48,467 bases of DNA from Pseudomonas lactucae (GCF_016937615.1 NZ_JAFHKI010000051.1:1-48467), one strand, 5' to 3'. Shown: positions 1-10,402, counted from the stretch's first letter. The notes: generated from the sequence alone by a model not told the origin. A program made the numbers and translations.

Positions 1-35
1 GACTGCGCAGCAGTCCCATTCTTGGGGCCGCTTCG

Positions 36-128
36 CTGCCCAACGGGAGCAAGCTCCCTCGCCACAGGTTACTTTTTGCCTTTTTAACTCTTAACTGACT
101 GGCATTAGGGCAAGCACCCTCCCACATC
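36..128. repeat. Degenerate Pseudomonas REP pair
   Basis: Two REP-like cores lie downstream of the ketoacyl synthase gene. One contains GGGAGCAAGCTCCCTCGCCA at about 43-62. The other contains GGGCAAGCACCCTCCCACAT at about 108-127. Both carry the CCCTC(C/G)CAC end typical of fluorescens-group REP sequences. The pair is diverged, so its limits are approximate. Confidence 0.6.
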
Positions 129-136
129 GGCTGCGG

Positions 137-1258
137 TCAACGTTTACGCAGGATCACGCTACCGATCGAATAGCCGGCGCCAAACGAGCTGAGTACCGCC
201 ACGGCGCCCTTGGGCAAGTCATCCTGATAGGTGTGAAACGCAATCACCGAACCCGCCGAGCTGGTGTTGGCGTAAGTGTCGAGGATCACCGGCGCTTCTT
301 CCACTGTCGCTTCGCGGCCCAGCAGTTTCTTCACGATCAGGTGGTTCATGCTCAGGTTGGCCTGGTGCAGCCAGAAGCGTTTCACATCGGCCACCTCCAG
401 CTGGTTTTCCGCCAGGTGCACGCCGATCAGTTCGGCCACCATTGGGCACACATCGCGGAAGACTTTGCGGCCTTCCTGCACGAACAGTTTGTCCGGCGCG
501 CCGATGCCTTCTTCCGCCGCGCGGTTGAGGAAGCCGAAATTGTTGCGGATGGTATTGGAGAACTTGGTCAGCAGCTTGGTGCTCACCACGTCGAACTGAT
601 GCTCGGAGGTTGCCAGGTCGGCGCGTTCGAGCACGACCGCCGTGGCCGCGTCACCGAAGATGAAGTGACTGTCGCGGTCGCGGAAGTTCAGGTGGCCGGT
701 GCAGACCTCGGGGTTGACCATCAAGATCGCCCGCGCCTGGCCCAGCCGGATGCTGTTGGCGGCGTTCTGGATACCGAAGGTGGCCGAGGAGCACGCCACG
801 TTCATGTCAAAACCAAACCCTTCGATGCCCAGGGCTTCCTGGACTTCGATGGCGATGGCCGGGTAAGCGCGCTGCAGGTTGGAGCAGGCGACGATCACGC
901 CGTCGATGTCGGCGGCGGTCTTGCCGGCGCGCTGCAGGGCTTGTTCGGCGGCGCCGACAGCCATCTGGCAGAGTACCGACCACTCGTCATTGCTGCGCTC
1001 GGGCAGGCGCGGGGTCATGCGCTGCGGGTCGAGAATACCGTCCTTGTCCATCACAAAGCGGCTCTTGATGCCCGACGCTTTCTCGATAAAAGCTGCGCTG
1101 GACTCGGTGAGCGCCTGCACGTCACCGCGCTCGATGGCGGCCGCGTTGTCTTGGTTGAACTGTTGCGCATAGGTATTGAAAGACTGCACCAGCTCTTCGT
1201 TGGAGATGCTGTTGGCAGGGGTGTACAGGCCAGTGCCGCTGATGACGACGTTATGCAC
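137..1258 (-). CDS. Beta-ketoacyl-ACP synthase III (FabH-like)
   Basis: This 373-residue protein is a thiolase-fold condensing enzyme of the FabH/KAS III family, which joins an acyl-CoA primer to malonyl-ACP at the start of fatty-acid synthesis. The catalytic triad is visible: Cys156 in NVACSSATFG, His298 in WLHQANLSMNH and Asn331 in TYANTSSAGS. I chose the GTG at 1258 because AGAGGA lies seven bases upstream and the family's N-terminus (VHNVVISGTGLYTP) begins there; an in-frame ATG 29 codons earlier would add an unrelated basic stretch. It is longer than E. coli FabH (about 317 residues) and resembles the P. aeruginosa FabH-like enzyme thought to draw beta-oxidation intermediates into synthesis. 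That substrate choice is inference. It lies downstream of hrpA on the same strand, separated by a REPIN, so it is probably transcribed separately. Confidence 0.88.
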   Translation of the reverse strand: MHNVVISGTGLYTPANSISNEELVQSFNTYAQQFNQDNAAAIERGDVQALTESSAAFIEKASGIKSRFVMDKDGILDPQRMTPRLPERSNDEWSVLCQMAVGAAEQALQRAGKTAADIDGVIVACSNLQRAYPAIAIEVQEALGIEGFGFDMNVACSSATFGIQNAANSIRLGQARAILMVNPEVCTGHLNFRDRDSHFIFGDAATAVVLERADLATSEHQFDVVSTKLLTKFSNTIRNNFGFLNRAAEEGIGAPDKLFVQEGRKVFRDVCPMVAELIGVHLAENQLEVADVKRFWLHQANLSMNHLIVKKLLGREATVEEAPVILDTYANTSSAGSVIAFHTYQDDLPKGAVAVLSSFGAGYSIGSVILRKR

Positions 1259-1463
1259 GGTCGTTCCTCTAGATCTGTCAGGCAGATAATATTGGTACCG
1301 TCGTACCAAACTGTAAGTAGTCCGATTCCGCGCTGCGGACATCAAACTGGCATTGCTTTATTCCATCGCGCCGCAGCCTTTTGCGACGATCCCGGTATTT
1401 ATAGCGGCGAAGTTTGCCACAAACCCAGGGATTTGGCGCCCTCTCGCAGATTTGCCCATTTTA

Positions 1464-1566
1464 ATGTGGGAGGGGCGGTGCGACGATTCGACTTGCTCCC
1501 GATAGTGGTCAGTCACTGAATCTGTACCTGACATACCGCTATCGGGAGCAAGCTCCCTCCCACATT
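1464..1566. repeat. REPIN (inverted pair of REP sequences)
   Basis: Two REP sequences face each other across about 30 bases, between hrpA and the ketoacyl synthase gene. The left arm begins TGTGGGAGGGG and the right arm ends CCCTCCCACATT, and both share the core CTTGCTCCCGATAG or its complement. The left arm carries about 15 extra bases (GGTGCGACGATTCGA) between the G-run and the core. The same extended arm recurs at 46681-46721. REPINs are non-autonomous elements spread by RAYT transposases; no RAYT gene is in this window. Confidence 0.85.
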
Positions 1567-1599
1567 GGACCGGTTCCGGGCGCAGAAACGGGTCAAGCT

Positions 1600-4500
1600 T
1601 CAGGGCTCTACCTGGCCCCACTGCTTGCTCAAGCGCTTGTCGGAGATCGGTACCTTGGTGCCCAACTGCTGGCCAAACAATGACACCCGATATTCCTCCA
1701 GCCACCAGCGGTAGAGTTCCAACTGAGGGTCGCGCTTGCCTTCCTGGGCATGCTTGTTCAGGCGGTTCTGGTACTGCGCCCATAATCCGCTGAGTTCGCC
1801 GCTCCACACCCGGTCTTTTTGCACCTGGCCTGGCAGTTTTTCCAGGCGCAGTTCGATGGCCTTGAGGTAACGCGGCAGTTCCTTGAACCACTGCGCCGGG
1901 GTTTCGCGCACAAACCCTGGGTACACCAGGTTGCTCAATTGTTGCTTGATATCGTTGAGCGCCACGGCCTGGGCCAGGTCGATCTTGCCTTTGAAGCGCT
2001 TTTGCAGGCCGTGCCAGAGTTTCAGCACCTCCAGGGTCAGGCGCGCCAGGCGTTCGGCATGCTCGGTCCAACTGCCACGCTTGCGTTCGGCCAAGGCGGC
2101 CAGGCCCGCGCCATCACGCGGCAGGCTGGTTTCGCCTTCCAGCACGCAGGTGTCGAGGCTGGCCAGCAGAATGTCTTCCACCAGTGCGTCGATACGCCCC
2201 AACTCGCGGTACATCAGGCCCAACTCAGTGAGGCCGGGCAATTTGCCACGCAGGAACTTGGCCGGCTCCGCCAATTGCTGCATCAGCAGGCGTTGCAAGG
2301 CACGGCGATGCTGAAACTCGGCCTCGGCGGCAGTAGAGAAACGCCCTTCCTTGACCGTACCGTTTTCTTCCACCAGCGCCGGATACACCGTCATCGACAG
2401 ACCGGCGATGTTCTGCTGGGTCTTCTCGGCCACTGCCGCGAACACTTTGGCTTCCACCGGCTGCTGGCTTTTCGCGGTTTGCGGCACGGCCAACGCGGCT
2501 TGGCTGGCTTCGGCGAAACGCGCGGTCAGCTCAGCCAGGTCGCGGCCTTCGCCAAGGAACTTGCCTTGGGCGTCGACCACTTCCAGGTTCATCTTCAGAT
2601 GGTTTTCCACCTGCTGCGCCGCTTCGGCCCAGGCCTCATCGCTGACCCGCGCGCCCGTCATGCGCAGCAATTCGCGGCCCAGCGCCTGGGGCAGCGAGCC
2701 TTGGGCGAATTCGATGCGTTGCAGCGCGGCCTTGATGAAGTCCGGCACCGGCACGAAGTTCTTGCGCAGCGCCTTGGGCAGGTTACGCACCAGCGCGATG
2801 CACTTGGCTTCGATCAACCCCGGCACCAGCCACTCCAGGCGCTCCGGCGGCAGGGCCGGCAGCAACGGCGCCGGTACGCGCAGGGTCACGCCATCACGCG
2901 GATGATTGGGCTCGAAATGGTAGCTGAGCGCCAGGGCCAGGTCGCCCAGGTGCAGGGTGTCCGGGTAATGCGCGGCGGTGACTTCACTGGCTTCGCGGGC
3001 CAGCACGTCTTCCTCGCGCATGATCAGCAGCTGCGGGTCTTTCTGGCTGTTGACCTTATACCAACTGTCGAAGGTCGCGGTCTGGTGGATCTCCGCCGGC
3101 AAGCGCGCATCGTAGAAGGCGTACAGGGTTTCTTCGTCGGCCAGGATGTCGCGGCGGCGCGCCTTGGCTTCCAGTTCGTCGAGCTGTTCCAGCAATTGCT
3201 GGTTGGCCGTGAGGCACCTGGCCCGCGATTGGATTTCGCCGCGCACCAGCCCTTCGCGGATAAACAGCTCACGAGACACCACCGGGTCAATCGGCCCGTA
3301 ATGCACCGGCCGGCGCCCCACCACGATCAGCCCGAACAGGGTGATCTGCTCAAAGGCGACCACTTGGCCGCGCTTTTTTTCCCAATGCGGTTCGAAGTGG
3401 TTTTTCTTGATCAGGTGCCCGGCCAGCGGTTCGATCCAGTCGGCATCGATCTTGGCCACCATGCGCGCATACAGCTTGGTGGTCTCCACCAGCTCGGCGG
3501 TCATCAGCCATTGCGGGCGTTTTTTGCCGATACCGGATGACGGGTGAATCCAGAAACGCCGTTGACGCGCGCCGAGGTAATCGCCGTCTTCGGTCTTCTG
3601 GCCGATCTGGCTGAGCAGGCCCACCAGCACCGCCTTGTGCAGTTTCGGGTAATCCGCCGGTTCTTTATTGAGGGTCAACTGCATGTCACGACAGATCAGG
3701 CTCAACTGGCGATGGGAGTCGCGCCACTCGCGCAGGCGCAAGTAGTTGAGGAAATTCTTGCGACACCAATTGCGCAGCGGGCTCGCGGTCAATGCCTGGC
3801 GCTGTTCTTCAAAGCCGCGCCACAAGTTGACCAGCCCGGCGAAATCCGAATCCGGGTCCTTCCACTGGGCGTGGGCCTGGTCGGCGGCCTGCTGACGCTC
3901 CGGCGGCCGCTCGCGTGGGTCCTGGATCGACATGGCGCTGGCGACGATCAGTACTTCCTGCAAACTGCCGAGCTTGGCGGCTTCGAGCAGCATGCGGCCC
4001 ATGCGCGGGTCCACGGGCAGGCGCGCCAGTTGGCGGCCCAACGGCGTGAGCTGGCTGTTGCGGTCGACCGCCGACAGCTCTTGCAGCAGGTTGAAACCGT
4101 CGCTGATGGCCTTGCCGTCCGGCGGTTCGATAAACGGGAAATCGGTGATCTCGCCCAGGCGCAGGTGCAGCATCTGCAGGATCACGGCTGCGAGGTTGGT
4201 GCGCAGGATCTCCGGGTCGGTAAATTCCGGGCGACCGATAAAGTCCTCTTCGCTGTACAAGCGGATACAGATGCCCGGCTCGACCCGGCCGCAACGGCCT
4301 TTACGCTGGTTGGCGCTGGCCTGGGAAATCGCCTCGATCGGCAGGCGCTGCACCTTGGCGCGGTAGCTGTAGCGGCTGATGCGCGCGGTGCCGCTGTCGA
4401 TCACATAGCGAATGCCCGGCACGGTCAGCGAGGTTTCCGCGACGTTGGTCGCCAGCACCACACGGCGGCCCGGGTGGGACTGGAAAATCCGCTGCTGCTC

Positions 4501-5511
4501 GGCCGGTGACAGACGCGCGTACAGCGGCAAAATCTCGGTGTGCTTGAGCTGGGCCTTGCGCAGCATCTCGGCGGCGTCGCGGATCTCGCGCTCGCCCGGC
4601 AAAAACACCAGCACATCACCGGGGCTGCGTCGTTCACTGCGCTCATAGGCGGCGATTTCGTCGAGGGTGGCGAGGATCGCCTGGTCAACAGTCAAGTCGT
4701 CTTCGACGCGGTTGCCCTCCTCGTCCTGCTCCAGGGTCAGCGGGCGGTACCAGGTGTCCACCGGGAAGGTGCGGCCAGAGACCTCGACAATCGGCGCATC
4801 GTCAAAGTGCTTTGAAAAGCGCTCAAGATCGATGGTCGCCGAGGTGATGATGACTTTCAGGTCCGGACGCCGTGGCAGCAGGGTCTTCAGATAGCCCAGC
4901 AGGAAGTCGATGTTCAGGCTGCGTTCGTGGGCTTCGTCGACGATGATCGTGTCGTAGCGTTCCAGGTACCGGTCGTTCTGGGTTTCCGCCAGCAGGATGC
5001 CGTCGGTCATCAGCTTGATCAGGGTGTTGGAATCGCTCTGGTCTTCGAAGCGCACTTGATAGCCGACCAGCGCACCGAGCGGTGTGGCCAACTCTTCGGC
5101 CACGCGGCTGGCGACGCTGCGCGCGGCGATTCGACGTGGCTGGGTGTGACCGATCAGGCCGAACTGGCCGCGGCCGATCTCCAGGCAGATTTTCGGCAAC
5201 TGGGTGGTTTTACCCGAGCCGGTTTCGCCGGCAATGATCAGCACCTGATGCTTTTGCAGCGCCGCTTTGATCTCGTCGCGCTTGGCCGCAATCGGCAGGC
5301 TGTCGTCGTAACGGATCACGGGCAGGCTCGCGCGCCGCGCCGTGACCTGAGCGCAGGACGCCTGCATGCGTGTCACCCACTGCGCCAGCTTCTCCTCGTC
5401 GGGTTTCTTGCGCAGCTCAAGCAACTGCCGGCGCAAGCGCTGGCGGTCGGCGAGCATGGCGTGATCGAGGTTTTTGAGCAGTTGGTCGATAGTGGGTGCT
5501 TGGTCAGTCAT
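1600..5511 (-). CDS. hrpA: ATP-dependent RNA helicase HrpA
   Basis: This 1303-residue DEAH-box helicase matches the length of E. coli HrpA (1300), which acts on RNA and resolves stalled or collided ribosomes. The N-terminal RecA-like domain has Walker A GETGSGKT at 95-102, DEAH at 192-195 and SAT at 224-226. The second RecA domain holds the QRKGRCGR arginine-finger motif. Helicase-associated and OB-fold regions follow, and then the long HrpA-specific C-terminal half ending in LSKQWGQVEP. The start at 5511 gives the family N-terminus, although a strong ribosome site is not obvious. It lies 109 bases downstream of aceK on the same strand, with an inverted-repeat structure between them that probably separates the two transcripts. 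Long open frames on the opposite strand are codon-bias shadows. Confidence 0.95.
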   Translation of the reverse strand: MTDQAPTIDQLLKNLDHAMLADRQRLRRQLLELRKKPDEEKLAQWVTRMQASCAQVTARRASLPVIRYDDSLPIAAKRDEIKAALQKHQVLIIAGETGSGKTTQLPKICLEIGRGQFGLIGHTQPRRIAARSVASRVAEELATPLGALVGYQVRFEDQSDSNTLIKLMTDGILLAETQNDRYLERYDTIIVDEAHERSLNIDFLLGYLKTLLPRRPDLKVIITSATIDLERFSKHFDDAPIVEVSGRTFPVDTWYRPLTLEQDEEGNRVEDDLTVDQAILATLDEIAAYERSERRSPGDVLVFLPGEREIRDAAEMLRKAQLKHTEILPLYARLSPAEQQRIFQSHPGRRVVLATNVAETSLTVPGIRYVIDSGTARISRYSYRAKVQRLPIEAISQASANQRKGRCGRVEPGICIRLYSEEDFIGRPEFTDPEILRTNLAAVILQMLHLRLGEITDFPFIEPPDGKAISDGFNLLQELSAVDRNSQLTPLGRQLARLPVDPRMGRMLLEAAKLGSLQEVLIVASAMSIQDPRERPPERQQAADQAHAQWKDPDSDFAGLVNLWRGFEEQRQALTASPLRNWCRKNFLNYLRLREWRDSHRQLSLICRDMQLTLNKEPADYPKLHKAVLVGLLSQIGQKTEDGDYLGARQRRFWIHPSSGIGKKRPQWLMTAELVETTKLYARMVAKIDADWIEPLAGHLIKKNHFEPHWEKKRGQVVAFEQITLFGLIVVGRRPVHYGPIDPVVSRELFIREGLVRGEIQSRARCLTANQQLLEQLDELEAKARRRDILADEETLYAFYDARLPAEIHQTATFDSWYKVNSQKDPQLLIMREEDVLAREASEVTAAHYPDTLHLGDLALALSYHFEPNHPRDGVTLRVPAPLLPALPPERLEWLVPGLIEAKCIALVRNLPKALRKNFVPVPDFIKAALQRIEFAQGSLPQALGRELLRMTGARVSDEAWAEAAQQVENHLKMNLEVVDAQGKFLGEGRDLAELTARFAEASQAALAVPQTAKSQQPVEAKVFAAVAEKTQQNIAGLSMTVYPALVEENGTVKEGRFSTAAEAEFQHRRALQRLLMQQLAEPAKFLRGKLPGLTELGLMYRELGRIDALVEDILLASLDTCVLEGETSLPRDGAGLAALAERKRGSWTEHAERLARLTLEVLKLWHGLQKRFKGKIDLAQAVALNDIKQQLSNLVYPGFVRETPAQWFKELPRYLKAIELRLEKLPGQVQKDRVWSGELSGLWAQYQNRLNKHAQEGKRDPQLELYRWWLEEYRVSLFGQQLGTKVPISDKRLSKQWGQVEP

Positions 5512-5560
5512 CAGGTACTTTGAAGGTCAGCTGTTTATGCACGGCCGGCAAGTGTGGCAG

Positions 5561-5621
5561 AAAAGCAGTGGCTAGCGTCAAGCTTCAAGGAAGAGCAACA
5601 CTGCTTTTACATCTTGACGCT
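5561..5621 (-). terminator. Interleaved inverted repeats after aceK, probable terminator
   Basis: Two perfect inverted repeats are interleaved here. AAAAGCAGTG at 5561-5570 pairs with CACTGCTTTT at 5599-5608. AGCGTCAAG at 5574-5582 pairs with CTTGACGCT at 5613-5621. In RNA they could form a pseudoknot or two mutually exclusive hairpins. Read on the minus strand, the first hairpin ends in CTTTT just after the aceK stop, which suits a terminator between aceK and hrpA. Confidence 0.5.
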
Positions 5622-7330
5622 TATCGCTGCTCTTTCCTGCGATACGGGAACACGTCGATCACCTTGCCGGCGCGAATCGCGTCTTGCAGGCTCTTCCAGT
5701 AATCGGCGTTGTACAACTCGCCATGCAACTCGTCGAACAGCTTGCGCTGGCCGGCATCGGCAAACAGGAACGGCGGGAATTCTTCCGGGAACACGTCCAG
5801 CGGGCCAATGGAGTACCAGGGTTCGGAGGCCATTTCGTCCTCCGGAGTACGCGGCGCGGGGATATGGCGGAAGTTGGCTTCGGTGAGAAAACAGATCTCG
5901 TCGTAGTCGTAGAACACCACGCGGCCATGGCGGGTGACGCCGAAGTTCTTGAGCAGCATGTCGCCGGGGAAGATATTCGCCGCCGCCAGTTGCTTGATTG
6001 CCAGGCCGTAGTCTTCCAGGGCTTCGCGCACCTGCGCGGGGTTGGCGTTGTCGAGGTAGAGGTTGAGTGGGGTCATGCGCCGCTCCGTCCAGCAGTGGCG
6101 AATCAGCACGGTGTCGCCCTCCACTTCGACCGTGCCGGCGGCGACTTCCAGCAACTCGGCCAGGCACTCGGGCTCGAACTTGCTCAAGGGAAAACGGAAA
6201 TCGGCGAACTCCTGGGTGTCGGCCATGCGCCCCACGCGGTCGACGCTTTTGACCAGGCGGTACTTCTCGATCACCGTGGCGCGGTTGACGTTTTTCGACG
6301 GTGAGAAACGGTCCTTGATGATCTTGAACACGGTGTTGAAGCCCGGCAGGGTAAACACGCTCATGACCATGCCGCGCACGCCGGGGGCCATGATGAATTG
6401 ATCGTCGGTGGTCGCCAGGTGGTTGATCAGCGCACGGTAGAACTCCGACTTGCCGTGCTTGTAAAAGCCGATGGAGGTATACAGCTCGGCGATGTGCTTG
6501 CCCGGCAGGATGCGTTTGAGAAAGCCGATGAATTCGGCCGGCACCGGCACGTCGACCATGAAATAGGAACGGGTGAACGAGAAGATGATCGACACCTCGG
6601 CTTCGTCGGTGATCAACGCATCGATCTGGATGCCCTGCCCTTCGCGGTGCAGCAGCGGGATCACCAGGGGCCATTGTTCGTCGCGGGTGTAGATGCGTCC
6701 TACGAGGTAGGCGCCCTTGTTGCGGTACAGCACCGAGGCAAACAGCTCGACCTTGAGGTCCGGGTCCTTGCAGACCCAGTCCGGCAGGTTCTCGCGCAGT
6801 TGCGCTTCGAGGCGCTGCAGGTCGGCGCTCAAATCGGCATAGGGCTCGCTGAAACTGAAGTCTGCAAAGATCTGCGCCAGCACGCCTGGGATATTGCCGG
6901 CCGGCGCATACGTGCGGGTCTGCGCCGCCCGCGCCCGGCGCAGGCTAGGCCGGGTGGTGTGGATGAACATGCAGCCGTCGCTGATCAGGTCGTGGCTGAA
7001 CAGGCCGCAGAAGATCGAGTTGTACCAGGTCTCGGACAGCTCATCGTCAAAGCGCAGGTCGATCAGGCCGATGTAGGCGCTTTTCACCAGCGGCCAGGCG
7101 TCGATGTCCAGCAACAGCGCGACATCGACGCCGGCGCGCAGGCGCGTGGTCACCTCAAGGACTTTCTCCTCATACAGGTTGATACGCGCCGCCGATGCCG
7201 CCTGCCCCTGCTGCCACTGAGCCTTCTCGAAACGCTCGCGGGCGCCGTCGGTGATCTGGCGGAAGTGCTCACGGTAATCGTCGAAACCATCGAGGATCAT
7301 CCGGGCGATGGCGAGGGCGGACTGCGGCAT
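5621..7330 (-). CDS. aceK: Isocitrate dehydrogenase kinase/phosphatase AceK
   Basis: This 569-residue bifunctional enzyme phosphorylates and dephosphorylates isocitrate dehydrogenase, setting carbon flux between the TCA cycle and the glyoxylate shunt. The start [10 protein letters not shown] at 7330 gives a length close to E. coli AceK (578). A GAGG stretch lies eight bases upstream, and the 90 codons before it in the same frame do not resemble the family. The AceK ATP-binding loop APGVRGMVM is at 315-323. The kinase-like catalytic residues are Asp457 (in FPGD), Asn462 and Asp475 (in FYDYDE), at the same numbers as in E. coli. The gene stands apart from aceA and aceB, as is usual in Pseudomonas, and is divergent from the chemoreceptor gene at 7721. 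Confidence 0.95.
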   Translation of the reverse strand: MPQSALAIARMILDGFDDYREHFRQITDGARERFEKAQWQQGQAASAARINLYEEKVLEVTTRLRAGVDVALLLDIDAWPLVKSAYIGLIDLRFDDELSETWYNSIFCGLFSHDLISDGCMFIHTTRPSLRRARAAQTRTYAPAGNIPGVLAQIFADFSFSEPYADLSADLQRLEAQLRENLPDWVCKDPDLKVELFASVLYRNKGAYLVGRIYTRDEQWPLVIPLLHREGQGIQIDALITDEAEVSIIFSFTRSYFMVDVPVPAEFIGFLKRILPGKHIAELYTSIGFYKHGKSEFYRALINHLATTDDQFIMAPGVRGMVMSVFTLPGFNTVFKIIKDRFSPSKNVNRATVIEKYRLVKSVDRVGRMADTQEFADFRFPLSKFEPECLAELLEVAAGTVEVEGDTVLIRHCWTERRMTPLNLYLDNANPAQVREALEDYGLAIKQLAAANIFPGDMLLKNFGVTRHGRVVFYDYDEICFLTEANFRHIPAPRTPEDEMASEPWYSIGPLDVFPEEFPPFLFADAGQRKLFDELHGELYNADYWKSLQDAIRAGKVIDVFPYRRKEQR

Positions 7331-7720
7331 GCGGGAAACCTCGAACGGGCATCGGGAAGTCCTGAGCTTAGCCAGTACCGGTGGGCAGGAGAAGGGCGAT
7401 TTTTCGTGGCGTCTTTTACACCATCGCGCAGTCCTTACATTTATTTTCAATTTTGATAAGTCGACCAAGCGGTCAATAAATGCGCGCGCCAGTCGCCTCG
7501 GCGTTTGCCTGCACGCCTCTGAACGCTTGGCCTGGCCGGTTAAACACAGGCAACCACTGGCTCGGTCGAACCCCCTGCCCCGCGCGCACTTTGGATCCAA
7601 CTAAGGGAAACCCTGATTACCACATTAATGGCACTTTGATATACAGCGCGCCCTCTCCCGCCCTGACAAGGTCAAAAGACCGACCCGGGAGCAGGTTCTA
7701 ATCGCACAAGGAGCATTGAG
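7331..7720. other. Intergenic region between divergent aceK and chemoreceptor genes
   Basis: No credible gene lies in these 390 bases. The stretch at 7430-7480 is A+T-rich and may hold promoters for one or both genes, but no sigma-70 or sigma-28 match is good enough to call. Short palindromes GACCaagcGGTC (near 7463) and GGTCaaaaGACC (near 7670) are present; their role is unknown. Confidence 0.4.
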
Positions 7721-9346
7721 ATGTCATTCAGGAATATGCGGATCGGCCTGCGCGCCAGTCTGAGTTTTGCAGTGTTGGCCAGTCTGCTGGTGATGGTGGG
7801 GATGTTTGCCCTGGGCCAGATGGCCAAGCTGCGCGAAAGTGCGCTGATCATTGAAAAGAACTGGATGCCAAGCATCGAGAACATCCACGACAGCGCAGCC
7901 CTGGTGGCCACGGTGCGTCTGGAGTCCCTGCGCATGGTGAGCACCGACGAATCGCGGGTGCGTGACACCAGCCGAGGCCTGATCACCCGCACCGGCAGCG
8001 AACTGCAAGCCTTGCTTGACCGGCATGAAGCCTTGCTGAGCAACGACGAAGAACGCCAACTGCTGAAAACCCTCAAGAGCCATGTGGCGACCTACCTCGC
8101 CATCGTCGGCCAGATGACCGCGCTGGTGGACAAAGACCAGCAACAGGACGCCCTCGACCTGCTCGTCAGCCGCCTTGCCCCCCAAGGGACGGTCCTCAGC
8201 CAGAGCCTCGAAGGCCTGATCGCCTTCAATCAGAACGGCGTCGAAACCGCCGCGGATTCCGCCGCGCAGACGTACGCAAACGCGCAGTGGATCGTCGGCC
8301 TGATCATCGCTGTCGCACTGCTCGCCACCTTGCTGCTGGCTTGGCTGTTGACCCGCAGTATCACCGCGCCCATCGGCCAGGCCCTGAGCGTGGCGCGCAC
8401 CATCGCCGCCGGTGACTTGAGCCAGCCGATCAAGGTGCAGGGCAACGACGAACCGGCCCAACTGCTCGGCGCCCTGGCCAGCATGCAAGCGCAGTTGCAG
8501 AGCACCATCAGGGGCATCAGCGAATCCGCGCAGCAACTGGCCTCGGCCGCCGAAGAGATGAGCTCGGTGATGGACCAGAGCACCCGTGGCCTTCAAGCGC
8601 AGAACGATGAAATCGAACAGGCCGCCACCGCCGTCAACCAAATGAGCGCCGCCGTGGACGAGGTGGCAGGCAATGCCGTGTCCAGCGCCGAAGCGTCCCA
8701 GGCCTCGGACGAAGACAGCAAGCACGGCCACTACCAGATCAGCGAAACCATCAGCTCGATCCAGAACCTGGTGGACGAAGTGCTCGGCGCCTCGAACAAG
8801 GCCGAAGGCCTGGCGGTAAAGGCACAGGACATCAGCAAGGTGCTGGAAGTGATCCGCGGCATCGCAGGGCAAACCAACCTGCTGGCCCTCAACGCCGCGA
8901 TTGAAGCCGCCCGCGCAGGCGAAGCCGGACGCGGCTTTGCTGTGGTCGCCGATGAGGTGCGCTCGCTCGCCCAGCGCACCCAGGACTCCACCGAAGAAAT
9001 CGAGCAGATGATCAGCGCCATCCAGCAAGGCACCCAGGACACCGTCGACGCCCTCAACAGCAGCGCCGAACACGCCGGCCAGACCCTGCAACGCGCCAAC
9101 GGCGCCGGCAACGCCCTGGAGAAGATCACCGCCGCCATCTCGCAGATCAGCCAGCGCAACCTGGTCATCGCCAGCGCCGCCGAACAACAGGCACTGGTGG
9201 CCCGCGAAGTCGACCGCAGCCTGGTGAACATCCGCGACCTGTCCACCCAGACCGCCGCCGGCGCCACCCAAACCTGCGCCGCCAGCCAGGAACTGTCACG
9301 CCTGGCGGTCGACCTCAACGGCCTGGTGACGCGGTTCATCGTGTAA
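7721..9346 (+). CDS. Methyl-accepting chemotaxis protein with 4HB sensor
   Basis: This 541-residue transmembrane chemoreceptor begins with a short cytoplasmic basic segment and TM1 at about 11-32. A periplasmic four-helix-bundle region spans about 35-188, TM2 is at about 189-211, and a HAMP linker runs from about 212 to 264. The cytoplasmic methyl-accepting domain contains the signalling tip [20 protein letters not shown] near residue 378, which contacts CheW and CheA. The ligand cannot be told from sequence. AAGGAG lies eight bases before the ATG. It is a single gene followed by the EamA transporter after 64 bases. The tip is canonical and no C-terminal CheR-tethering pentapeptide is present (it ends VTRFIV). 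Confidence 0.9.
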   Translation: MSFRNMRIGLRASLSFAVLASLLVMVGMFALGQMAKLRESALIIEKNWMPSIENIHDSAALVATVRLESLRMVSTDESRVRDTSRGLITRTGSELQALLDRHEALLSNDEERQLLKTLKSHVATYLAIVGQMTALVDKDQQQDALDLLVSRLAPQGTVLSQSLEGLIAFNQNGVETAADSAAQTYANAQWIVGLIIAVALLATLLLAWLLTRSITAPIGQALSVARTIAAGDLSQPIKVQGNDEPAQLLGALASMQAQLQSTIRGISESAQQLASAAEEMSSVMDQSTRGLQAQNDEIEQAATAVNQMSAAVDEVAGNAVSSAEASQASDEDSKHGHYQISETISSIQNLVDEVLGASNKAEGLAVKAQDISKVLEVIRGIAGQTNLLALNAAIEAARAGEAGRGFAVVADEVRSLAQRTQDSTEEIEQMISAIQQGTQDTVDALNSSAEHAGQTLQRANGAGNALEKITAAISQISQRNLVIASAAEQQALVAREVDRSLVNIRDLSTQTAAGATQTCAASQELSRLAVDLNGLVTRFIV

Positions 9347-9410
9347 ACAGTGATTGTGTCGAGCAGGCCACTGGGCAACACTCGCGACCTTATTGACACA
9401 GGACTATTCC

Positions 9411-10310
9411 GTGAGAGCTGTCGACACCCTGTACCTGTTGGGCCTGGCGGCCATCTGGGGCGCAAGTTTCCTGTTCATGCGCATCATCGCGCCAGAGATC
9501 GGCAGCGTGCCGACCGCGTTTTTCCGCGTGTCCATCGCCGCCGCCGGGTTGCTGGCGATGTTGGCGGTGATGCGCGTGAAATGGGATTTCCAAGGCAAAT
9601 TCAAGACCGTCCTGTTGCTGGGCGTGATCAACTCCGGCATCCCCGCGACGATGTACTCCGTGGCCGCCCAGGTCCTGCCGGCCGGCTACTCGGCGATCTT
9701 CAACGCCACCACACCGCTGATGGGCGTATTGATCGGCGGGCTGTTCTTCAGCGAACGCCTCACCCCCTCGAAAGTCGCCGGCGTATTCCTGGGCCTGCTC
9801 GGCGTCGGCGTACTGACCCGCGCCGGGCCAGTGGCGTTTGACCTGGAATTGTTGATGGGCGCACTCGCCTGTTTGCTGGCAACCACCTGCTATGGCTTTG
9901 CCGGATTCCTGGCGCGACGTTGGCTGGACCAGCGTGGCGGGTTGGACAGCCGGCTGTCGGCGCTGGGCAGCATGCTCGGCGCAACGCTGTTTCTGCTGCC
10001 GCTCTTCGCCTACAGCGCCATCAGCCACCCGCCCGCGAGTTGGGGCGGGTGGCAGGTGTGGACGTCGTTACTGGGGTTGGGGTTGGTGTGTACGGCGCTG
10101 GCGTACGTGCTGTACTTCCGGCTGCTGACCGCAATCGGACCAGTGAAGTCGATGACCACGACGTTTTTGATCCCGCCGTTTGGGGTGTTGTGGGGGGCAT
10201 TGTTGTTGGGGGAGCCGTTGTCGATGGCGCATGTGTATGGCGGGGTGTTGATTGGGGGGGCGTTGGGGTTGGTGTTGGGGGTGAGACGTCTGACCAAGAT
10301 GCAGTCATAA
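9411..10310 (+). CDS. EamA/DMT-family membrane transporter
   Basis: This 299-residue protein consists of two EamA repeats, predicted to form ten membrane helices. The first begins YLLGLAAIWGASFLFMRI and the second begins near LLMGALACLLATTCYGFAGF. The family exports metabolites or amino-acid-like compounds; the substrate here is unknown. I chose the GTG at 9411, with AGGA seven bases upstream, over an in-frame TTG at 9354 that would add 19 residues unlike the family. The 3' end is strikingly rich in G on the coding strand. It is the last core gene before the LPS locus. Confidence 0.85.
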   Translation: MRAVDTLYLLGLAAIWGASFLFMRIIAPEIGSVPTAFFRVSIAAAGLLAMLAVMRVKWDFQGKFKTVLLLGVINSGIPATMYSVAAQVLPAGYSAIFNATTPLMGVLIGGLFFSERLTPSKVAGVFLGLLGVGVLTRAGPVAFDLELLMGALACLLATTCYGFAGFLARRWLDQRGGLDSRLSALGSMLGATLFLLPLFAYSAISHPPASWGGWQVWTSLLGLGLVCTALAYVLYFRLLTAIGPVKSMTTTFLIPPFGVLWGALLLGEPLSMAHVYGGVLIGGALGLVLGVRRLTKMQS

Positions 10311-10371
10311 AAGATCAACGTCGTCCGGCTCCACAGCATGAGTTTCCTGATGCTTGGATAAAAACTGCGCG

Positions 10372-10402
10372 GCGCAGAGGCGAGCTCGGATCCGCCCTGC
10401 GC
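10372..10402. terminator. GC-rich hairpin between convergent genes
   Basis: GCGCAG pairs with CTGCGC, and GGCG with CGCC, across a short loop between the transporter gene and the convergent small-protein gene. No T-run follows, so a terminator role is only suggested by position. Confidence 0.3.

Noticed and set aside
233..1519. A 428-codon plus-strand open frame opposite the ketoacyl synthase
   Set aside because: Same codon-bias effect; the minus-strand product has a full catalytic triad.
1819..3540. A 573-codon open frame on the plus strand opposite hrpA
   Set aside because: It is antisense to a conserved helicase, has no domain I recognise, and is the usual third-position GC shadow; similar shadows lie opposite aceK, the chemoreceptors and rmlB.
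10381..10395. Adjacent SacI and BamHI sites (GAGCTC, GGATCC) resembling a cloning linker
   Set aside because: The flanking sequence is ordinary Pseudomonas-like DNA with no vector sequence; chance is sufficient.
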